Shown here: positions 16,941 through 23,120 of the stretch, piece after piece
Numbering within the stretch: the stretch's first letter is position 1
How the letters are laid out: the number at the start of each line of letters is the position of its first letter
Source of the DNA: Chloroflexota bacterium
Lineage (GTDB): Bacteria > Chloroflexota > UBA6077 > JACCZL01
DNA length: 42,803 bases
Assembly (NCBI GenBank): GCA_020850535.1
Contig: JADZEM010000032.1
Span: 1 to 42,803 of the forward strand
Reading direction: 5' to 3'
Notes under the pieces: model-generated
Databases searched by the model: none
The model's input: only the letters and a program-made list of their open reading frames with translations
Told to the model about the DNA's origin: nothing
Made by a program: the position numbers and the translations under genes

Positions 16941-17426
16941 TCAGGGCTTTGACGCTGGCGGCCACGGTCCGACCACCCGCGCCGGGTTTCCCACCACCAG
17001 CGTGTGCGGCGGCACATCCTTCGTGACCACGCTCCCCGCGCCCACCAGCGCCCCCGCGCCAATCGTCACGCCGCAGACAATCGTGGCATTCGCGCCGATG
17101 GCCGCCCCGTCCTCCACCACCGTTGGCGTGATCTCCCAGTCGTCCGGACCGAGCAGTTCGCCGTCAGCAGTCACCGCCGCCGGGCGCCTATCGTTCGTGA
17201 AGCAGACGTGCGGCCCGATGAAAACCCCGTCGCCGATGGTCACCCCAGACGGGATGAAGGCGAACGCCTCCACCTTCACCCGCCGCCCGAGCGTCACGCC
17301 GCGCTGGATCTCGACGAACGTGGCGATCTTGCTCTCGTCGCCCACGGTGCAGCCGTACAGGTTGACGAGATCCGGGTGGAAAATGACGACGTTCTGACCG
17401 AGCTTGACATCTGCGCTGATCGGCAC
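16941..17426 (-). CDS. Left-handed beta-helix (hexapeptide) N-acetyltransferase
   Basis: About 161 residues made of hexapeptide repeats ([LIV]-G-x(4)), for example VTLGRRVKVEAFAFIPSGVT, VTIGDGVFIG and VTIGAGALVGAGSVVTKDVP, ending in the typical VVGNPARVVG. This is the fold of acetyltransferases such as WbpD/WlbB and FdtC, which N-acetylate a 3-amino nucleotide sugar using acetyl-CoA; His/Asn residues around PHVCFTNDRRPAA probably line the active site. The GTG at 17426 is preceded by GGAGG 6 nt upstream and is a better start than the ATG at 17441. It is divergent from the Gfo/Idh gene. Together with the DegT aminotransferase these make the dehydrogenase-aminotransferase-acetyltransferase set for a 3-acetamido sugar. 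Confidence 0.9.
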   Translation of the reverse strand: MPISADVKLGQNVVIFHPDLVNLYGCTVGDESKIATFVEIQRGVTLGRRVKVEAFAFIPSGVTIGDGVFIGPHVCFTNDRRPAAVTADGELLGPDDWEITPTVVEDGAAIGANATIVCGVTIGAGALVGAGSVVTKDVPPHTLVVGNPARVVGPWPPASKP

Positions 17427-17919
17427 GAAAGTCCTCCGCATTCTGCTGGGCGCGTCAGGCAGAGTGTCGCAGATTCGCCCGGCAGCATCCCGTCTTCGAT
17501 GATGTCAAGCGAGGTCTCCGAAAGATGACCGTCCCGTTACGGCGGCGTCACGACCTGTCTCGCCGGTGCGCGCTCGTCTTGAAAACGCAGGCAACCATCG
17601 AAACAGAAGATACCTCGTCGACAGAAGCGACCATCCAGCTCGTGCAACTCTTCAGGTACTCTCGTCCCATGTGCTCGGTATCCCCGGTGACGCATCGGGT
17701 ATTCCATGCAGAAGGGCGCTAGAATATGAAGATCCGTCGCAAGAAGATGGCACTTCTTCTGTCGCTGCCTCGTTAGCATGAGTGACGAGACCTCCGTCCG
17801 TGGTAACCGTTTCTCGACCACGGCAGCACTCTCCAGCGACAGCCGTCGCCTAGACTCCGAGAAGTGCGGGCTGTGTCTCTGTCCAAACCTGTTCGTCATG
17901 AGCGTAGGGGGAAAGCAAC
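17427..17919. other. Divergent intergenic region between acetyltransferase and Gfo/Idh genes
   Basis: A gap of 493 bp between two divergent sugar genes, presumably with promoters for both. Open frames here (for example 17537-17899 minus, 17525-17722 plus) lack ribosome binding sites and have arginine-rich, low-credibility products. GC is lower than in the flanking genes. No hairpin or repeat stands out. Confidence 0.45.
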
Positions 17920-19020
17920 GTGGCGGCGTCGTTAGGACCCGTAACCCGATTGGCCCCAGCCACCTATGAGCGCGTCTACGGCGCGCCGGTCCAGCCAGAG
18001 CGGGTGGTTGGCATTGGCGTCGTGGGGTACGGCTACTGGGGTCCGAATCTGGTTCGCAACTTCACTCTGACGCCCGGTGCGCGCATGGTCGCCGTCAGCG
18101 ACCTGTCGCACAACCGGCTGGTGGACGTGCAGGCGCACTATCCATCCATCAAGACGACGCCCTGCTACGAGGATATGCTCCTCGATCCGGAGATCGACGC
18201 CGTCGCCATCGCGACGCCTGTCTCCAGCCACTTCCGCCTCGCCATGCAGGCGATGGAGGCCGGCAAGCACGTCCTGGTGGAGAAGCCGCTCGCGCTCAAC
18301 AGCGCCCAGGCGGCCCTGCTGGTCGAAGAGGCCGAGCGCCGTGGCCTGACCCTGATGGTGGACCACACGTTCGTCTACCATGGCGCGGTCCGCAAGATCC
18401 GCGACCTGGTCAAGAGCGGGCAGATCGGTCGCCTTCACTACTTCGACTCCACGCGCGTCAACCTCGGGCTCTTCCAGCGCGATGTGGATGTGCTCTGGGA
18501 TCTCGCCGTCCACGACCTCTCGATCATGGACTACGTGATCGGAGAGACCCCGCACGCGGTGGCCGCCACCGGCGCGGCGCACGTCCCAGGCCAGCCGGTC
18601 AACATCGCCTACCTGACCTGCTTCTTCGCGGACAGCCTGATCGCCCACATCAACGTGAACTGGCTGGCCCCCGTCAAGGTCCGGCGCACGCTCATCGGCG
18701 GTGACCGCCAGATGATTGTCTACGACGACCTCGAGCCGAGCGAGAAGGTCAAGGTCTACGACCGTGGCATCACCCTCGGCGACGGCCCGGCCGGCCCGGA
18801 CGGCCCCTACGAGATGTTCGTCGGGTATCGGACGGGCGACATGTGGGCGCCGAAGGTCAGCAGCACCGAAGCCCTCTCCCTGGAGGCCGCCCACTTCGTG
18901 GAGTGCATCCGCGAGCGGAAGGCGCCGCTCACGGACGGCAAGGCGGGCCTGCGGATCGTCCGCATCCTCGAAGCGGCGACACAGTCCCTGAAGCAGGGCG
19001 GCTGCCCCGTCGATCTGTAA
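17920..19020 (+). CDS. Gfo/Idh/MocA-family NAD(P)-dependent sugar oxidoreductase
   Basis: A 366-residue protein with GTG start; AGGGGG is 9 nt upstream. The Rossmann motif is GVVGYGYWG (33-41), followed by the family signature VEKPLAL with Glu121-Lys122-Pro123; the lysine is catalytic. WDLAVHDLSIMDYVIG holds the conserved H-D pair that follows in the substrate domain. The GYGYWGPNLVRNF variant is common in the WbpB/WlbA type, which oxidises C3 of a nucleotide sugar before amination. Its position, divergent from a hexapeptide acetyltransferase and close to a DegT aminotransferase, supports that role; the exact NDP-sugar is not shown. A strong hairpin terminator follows. Confidence 0.9.
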   Translation: MAASLGPVTRLAPATYERVYGAPVQPERVVGIGVVGYGYWGPNLVRNFTLTPGARMVAVSDLSHNRLVDVQAHYPSIKTTPCYEDMLLDPEIDAVAIATPVSSHFRLAMQAMEAGKHVLVEKPLALNSAQAALLVEEAERRGLTLMVDHTFVYHGAVRKIRDLVKSGQIGRLHYFDSTRVNLGLFQRDVDVLWDLAVHDLSIMDYVIGETPHAVAATGAAHVPGQPVNIAYLTCFFADSLIAHINVNWLAPVKVRRTLIGGDRQMIVYDDLEPSEKVKVYDRGITLGDGPAGPDGPYEMFVGYRTGDMWAPKVSSTEALSLEAAHFVECIRERKAPLTDGKAGLRIVRILEAATQSLKQGGCPVDL

Positions 19021-19052
19021 GCCGCTCAGCCCCCAGCAGGACCGGCAATTCT

Positions 19053-19098
19053 GGTCGCGAACGTGAAATTGCACGTTCGCGACCTATTCATTTGGCTT
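19053..19098 (+). terminator. Rho-independent terminator after the Gfo/Idh gene
   Basis: A perfect 13-bp inverted repeat (GGTCGCGAACGTG at 19053-19065, CACGTTCGCGACC at 19072-19084) with a 6-nt loop begins 32 nt after the stop codon and is followed by the T-rich TATTCATTTGGCTTGT. Confidence 0.75.
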
Positions 19099-19280
19099 GT
19101 CGCAGCCGATGATCTAAGGGACGGTGCGGTCTCTCCTGCTCGGGGCGTCGCTGGGCGTCCCTTCGGCCCGTTATACCGGTTGGGGCGTCGATTCCTCGAC
19201 GCCGGAACTGTCGACCGGCCGACAGCGGGTGGCGGCCCGTCATGAGATGCTCGTTATGAACAGATCGCGCGGCGAAGGCT

Positions 19281-19976
19281 ATGGACACCACATCCGCTCC
19301 CAACTCCACATCACCGCTCCAGCCGACTGACCGGGCCGCCCATCGGCCTTCTCACCGGGCGCGCTGGCGGATGCGCTGGCACTGGCAGGCGATGCTCGCC
19401 GTGCTGCTGGCCCTCGTCGTCGTGGATGGCCACATCGTCGCCGACACCTACGCCGCCTCGGGGATCGCCGCGCGCGCTGCCGACGTGGCGCGGCGTGTCG
19501 GGACGCCGTCGCCCTGGCCCCAGACCGGGCTGTCAGCGTCCCCCTCGCCGACCGGCGGCGAGCTGCTCAGGGTCGATGCCCGCCCGGACTTCCAGATCGC
19601 TTTCGTGCGGGTGGCGGACGGCCAACCCGGCATGGCGGTCAGCTACACCATCCAGATTCGCAATGAGGGCAACGACGGCGGCATGCTGACGGTCAGCACC
19701 GTTGTGCCGGTCTTGCTGACGAACGTGCGGGCCAGCGCGCCCGGCTTCGGCTGCACCCGCCGCTTCACGCCCAGCGGCGAACAGGCAGGCACCCTGGTGA
19801 CCTGCACGCGGAACGACCTGGAGTCGGGCGCGACAGCCGAGCTGACCGTCGAGGCGAACGCCTCCGACATGGCCGGCAGCTACGCGCTGACGGCAACCGT
19901 GGACCCGCGCAACGAGGTCGCCGAGACGGACGAGGCCAACAACGCCGCGACCGCGACGCTCCGCGTCCACGCGTAG
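19281..19976 (+). CDS. Membrane-anchored or secreted CARDB/DUF11-like protein
   Basis: A 231-residue protein. A basic cytoplasmic start is followed by one hydrophobic segment (about 38-60: AMLAVLLALVVVDGHIVADT), which is a signal anchor or a late signal peptide. The rest is one immunoglobulin-like domain of the CARDB/DUF11 type: VSYTIQIRNEGNDGG ... ATAELTVEANA ... VDPRNEVAETDEANNAATA. The last motif (N-x-V-x-E-x-x-E-x-N-N) is the CARDB hallmark. Such domains are structural adhesion modules on the cell surface. No enzyme signature is present. It stands alone between a terminator and an inverted-repeat element. Confidence 0.82.
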   Translation: MDTTSAPNSTSPLQPTDRAAHRPSHRARWRMRWHWQAMLAVLLALVVVDGHIVADTYAASGIAARAADVARRVGTPSPWPQTGLSASPSPTGGELLRVDARPDFQIAFVRVADGQPGMAVSYTIQIRNEGNDGGMLTVSTVVPVLLTNVRASAPGFGCTRRFTPSGEQAGTLVTCTRNDLESGATAELTVEANASDMAGSYALTATVDPRNEVAETDEANNAATATLRVHA

Positions 19977-20009
19977 TGCTGTCCCAGGCCTCAGCTGCAG
20001 GGTCGCTCA

Positions 20010-20135
20010 GTTCCCGTCGTCATCCCGATTGCAGCGAGGAACGAGCGGAATGGAGGGATCTTCCTGGTAGGCGTGTACGAGAGAAGATCCCTCGACGGCG
20101 CTCGCAAGCTCGCTCCGCTCGGGATGACGGGGAAC
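20010..20135. repeat. Palindromic intergenic element, family A copy 1
   Basis: A 126-bp imperfect inverted repeat. The outer arms are GTTCCCGTCGTCATCCCG (20010-20027) and CGGGATGACGGGGAAC (20120-20135), complementary with one 2-nt bulge. An inner perfect 10-bp pair, GAGGGATCTT (20053-20062) and AAGATCCCTC (20084-20093), sits inside. The right end CTCCGCTCGGGATGAC nearly matches the right end of the element at 21304-21435, so both belong to one family, of MITE or REP type. It has no coding capacity. Confidence 0.7.
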
Positions 20136-20265
20136 GTGTCGGCAGTGACCCAACCCCGTCATGCACGACTGCCAGGCCGCCAGATTGTCAGGGCGTTCAG
20201 CTTGGCGGCATCGCCTCTCCGCGCGGCATGATCCCTCCCGGATGTGAACGGGAGGATGGATCACG

Positions 20266-21249
20266 ATGCCTGAGCCAAAGATCGTCTTTGCGCCGATCCT
20301 TGATCCTGAAGTGCGCGCCATCGCCGACGGCCTCTTGCCGCCCGGCTTCATCTTCGAGAACGTGGCCGCCTCCGATGTGCCAACGGCCATTCAGGACGCC
20401 GATTTCCTCTGCGGCTTCATCGGCAACATCTCCACCGATGCGCTGCTCAGGGCCGCCGGCAACCGCCTCAAGCTCGTCCAGTTGATGAGCGTCGGCTACG
20501 ACAAGTTCAACCTGGATGGCGCGCGCGCCGCGAAGCTGCCGGTCTCGGTCAACGGCGGCGCGAACGCCATCGCCGTGGCCGAGCACGCCATCATGATGAT
20601 CCTCGCCTCGCTCAAGCAGTTGACGGCCCTGGACGACGCCGTCCGCCGAGGCGGCTGGCGTGATCCCTCGTTTGGCTCGCTGCGGCTCTACGAGGTCTGG
20701 CACTCCACCGTCGGCATCGTCGGGATGGGGCGCATCGGGCAGGAAGTGGCGAAGCGGCTCCAGGGCTGGGACGCCGACCTGATCTACTACGATCCGTTCC
20801 GCCTCCCGGCCGAGCGCGAGCAGGCCCTCGGCGTGCGCTACGTGGAGCTGGACGAGCTGCTGCGGACCTCGGATGCCGTGACGGTCCACGTACCGCTCAA
20901 CGCGAAGACTCGCCACCTGATCGACGCCGAGTCGCTCTCGATCATGAAGCCAACGGCCGTCCTGGTGAACACGGCGCGCGGCGAGCTGGTGGACGAAGAG
21001 GCCCTGGTTGAGGCGCTGGGGAAGGGCACGATCCTCGGGGCCGGCCTGGACGTGCTCAACGAGGAGCCGCCCCCCGCCGATCACCCCGTCTTCGCGCTGA
21101 AGAACGTCGCCCTGACGCCGCACATGGCCGGCCCGACGTGGCAGTCGTTCCCGCGCCGCTTCGCGAACTGCTTCGCCAACATCGAGCGCGTCTCAAAGGG
21201 TGAAAAGGCCCAGTGGGTGGTCCCGGAGCTGGCGGACCTGTTCGAGTAG
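20266..21249 (+). CDS. D-2-hydroxyacid dehydrogenase family protein
   Basis: A 327-residue NAD(P)-dependent enzyme that interconverts a 2-keto acid and a D-2-hydroxy acid. The Rossmann motif is GIVGMGRIG (150-158), followed by Asp176 in YYDPF. The catalytic triad is present: Arg238 (NTARGELVDEEAL), Glu267 (LDVLNEEP) and His286 (LTPHMAGP). Length and motifs fit the glycerate/phosphoglycerate dehydrogenase-like group, but substrate is not fixed by sequence. ATG 20266 is preceded by GGGAGG. It converges with the enolase-superfamily gene at 21482, and both may belong to sugar-acid catabolism. Confidence 0.9.
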   Translation: MPEPKIVFAPILDPEVRAIADGLLPPGFIFENVAASDVPTAIQDADFLCGFIGNISTDALLRAAGNRLKLVQLMSVGYDKFNLDGARAAKLPVSVNGGANAIAVAEHAIMMILASLKQLTALDDAVRRGGWRDPSFGSLRLYEVWHSTVGIVGMGRIGQEVAKRLQGWDADLIYYDPFRLPAEREQALGVRYVELDELLRTSDAVTVHVPLNAKTRHLIDAESLSIMKPTAVLVNTARGELVDEEALVEALGKGTILGAGLDVLNEEPPPADHPVFALKNVALTPHMAGPTWQSFPRRFANCFANIERVSKGEKAQWVVPELADLFE

Positions 21250-21303
21250 CCAGAAGCCACGGGCCAGGAGTCGTGGGACATAGTGGGCGAGGCATCCCAC
21301 CCT

Positions 21304-21435
21304 GTCATCCTGAGCGGAGCGAAGGACCTCACCCGCTGACGCGAATGTTGACGGTCCGCGAGCAATGCACAAGCTGACCGTCAGCGGGTGACGCGAGCGC
21401 CCCACCCTGTCGTCCTTCGCTCCGCTCAGGATGAC
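21304..21435. repeat. Palindromic intergenic element, family A copy 2
   Basis: A 132-bp element with perfect 24-bp outer arms (21304-21327 and 21412-21435; the ends read GTCATCCTGAGCGGAGCG and its complement). Inside is a perfect 12-bp pair, TCACCCGCTGAC (21329-21340) and GTCAGCGGGTGA (21380-21391). It lies between two convergent genes and could also act as a bidirectional terminator. No transposase is encoded; structure fits a small non-autonomous mobile or REP-like repeat. Confidence 0.8.
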
Positions 21436-21481
21436 AACGGCAAGTCGCATGCGTTCTCAAGCATGCCCTGATCACTGACCA

Positions 21482-22576
21482 CTACCCGACGCGGTACTTC
21501 TCCACCGCCTTCGGGTTCAGCTCCAGGCCCAGGCCCGGCTTGTCCGGGTACGGCGTCCACATGCCGTTCTTCGGCTCGGGGAACTCCGTGTAGAAGATCT
21601 TGTCCGTCTCCTCGGAGACGCCCAGGTACTCGACTACGCGCAGGTTCGGGGTGGCGCAGGCCAGGTGCAGGTGCACCAGCTGCACGGCGTGCGGCGCGAC
21701 CGGCAGGTTGAACGCGTGCGCCAGGTGCGCTACTTTCATCCACTCGGTGATGCCGCCCACCCGGCCCACGTCCGGCTGCACGATGTCCGCGCCGCCCTGC
21801 GCGATCAGCTCTTTGAACCCGTACTTCGTGTACTCGTGCTCGCCGGTGGCCACCGGGATGTCGATGGCCTTCGCGATGGCCGCCAGCCCCTGGATGTCGT
21901 CCGCGAGGACCGGCTCCTCGAACCAGCGGACGTTGTAGTCCTGGAAGCGGCGGCCCATCGCGATGGCCTGCTTCGCGTAGTAGCCGTTGTTGGCGTCCAC
22001 GAAGATCTCGACGTCGTCGCCGACAGCCTTGCGGACCGCTGCCAGCCGCTTCAGATCCTGCGCCTCGTCCTTGCCGAAGTCGATGGCCACCTTCATCTTG
22101 ACGCGTGGGATGCCCCGCTCGACGTACCCCGTCTGCTCCTTGACCAGCTCGGCCTCGCTGAAGCTCGTCCAGCCGCCCGAGCCGTAGATCGGCACCGTGT
22201 CCGTGTACGGGCCAAGCAGCCGGTAGAGCGGCACGCCGAACGCCTTCGCCTTCAAGTCCCAGAGGGCGATGTCGAGGCTGGAGATCGCGCAGAACGCCAC
22301 GCCCTTCCGACCGTAGCCACGGACCTTCCAGAACATATCGTCCCAGAGCTTCTCGTGGCAGAGCGGATCCTGGCCCACCAGCACCGACTTGAGCTGGCGC
22401 TCGATGACGCCCTTCGACTCGCCAATCCCGACGCCGAACCCTTCAATCCCCTCGTCGGTCTTGATGTGCACGAAGAGTCCGCCGCGCCCCTTGCCGGCCG
22501 TCCGGATCGTCGAGTCCTTGATGCCCGGCAGGTCGGGGATCAGCAGCTGCGTCGTGGTGACATCGGTAATCCGCAT
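21482..22576 (-). CDS. Mandelate racemase/muconate lactonizing enzyme family protein
   Basis: A 364-residue enolase-superfamily enzyme. It removes a proton next to a carboxylate, with Mg2+. Residues match the mandelate racemase subgroup almost number for number: Lys160/Lys162 (RVKMKVAID), metal ligands Asp194 (FVDANNGY), Glu220 (RWFEEPV) and Glu246 (ATGEHEY), and the Asp269-His296 dyad (QPDVGRVGG, APHAVQ). This residue set is that of sugar-acid dehydratases and racemases; the substrate is not evident. ATG 22576 has GGGAGG 4 nt upstream. The opposite-facing hydroxyacid dehydrogenase may act in the same catabolic route. Confidence 0.9.
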   Translation of the reverse strand: MRITDVTTTQLLIPDLPGIKDSTIRTAGKGRGGLFVHIKTDEGIEGFGVGIGESKGVIERQLKSVLVGQDPLCHEKLWDDMFWKVRGYGRKGVAFCAISSLDIALWDLKAKAFGVPLYRLLGPYTDTVPIYGSGGWTSFSEAELVKEQTGYVERGIPRVKMKVAIDFGKDEAQDLKRLAAVRKAVGDDVEIFVDANNGYYAKQAIAMGRRFQDYNVRWFEEPVLADDIQGLAAIAKAIDIPVATGEHEYTKYGFKELIAQGGADIVQPDVGRVGGITEWMKVAHLAHAFNLPVAPHAVQLVHLHLACATPNLRVVEYLGVSEETDKIFYTEFPEPKNGMWTPYPDKPGLGLELNPKAVEKYRVG

Positions 22577-23120
22577 GAAGCCTCCCACTGTGCGCGTCGT
22601 CGGGTGGTGCAGGGTAGGCCGGCCGTCGACTTCGCGGCGGCCACACCACCTGACGACGCCGTCAGGCTGCCGAGCGGGCGTCCTGGCCGGCCCGGCGCGG
22701 CAGTATAGACCGGACACGCCGGGCTGATGGTTCACCCGCACCCGTTCGCATCCCAACAGCCCGAGTGTTGCTGGCAGAACAGCGCGCCCGCTGCCCGGTC
22801 TGCTCGAATATAGAGGGGGCCGGTATCTGGCCGGAGGGGTGATGGCGTTCGGCTATCATGACCAGAGGGGCGCGCGTGAGGCGTTGGGTTACCAGCCGGA
22901 TGGCGCCGTGCTCGCGGAGGCGGGCGGCGAGCCGGCACGCGCGGCGCTGCCTGTGGCAGGCTCTGCGCGGCCACACCCACGGTCCCCGGCCCTGGAGGAT
23001 CGATCATCAGCTGGATGGCGCGGTGTCCCCAACGAGCGGAGATCGCATCATGAAGGTGGCGCTGCCGGGAGTGGGGCCGGCCGGCATCAGGCCCGGCCGC
23101 TGCATGGTTCGGGACGCCGT
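22577..23120. other. Divergent intergenic region upstream of the Ser/Thr kinase
   Basis: A gap of 544 bp between the enolase-family gene and the kinase gene. The kinase frame is open back to a GTG ATG pair at 22839-22844 with GGAGGG just upstream, so an N-terminal extension of 93 residues cannot be excluded; its composition (Gly/Arg/His/Pro-rich, no fold) argues against it. I see no repeat or RNA gene. Confidence 0.45.

Noticed and set aside
17537-17899. A 120-residue minus-strand frame between the acetyltransferase and Gfo/Idh genes
   Set aside because: No ribosome binding site, Arg/Cys/His-rich composition and no recognisable domain.
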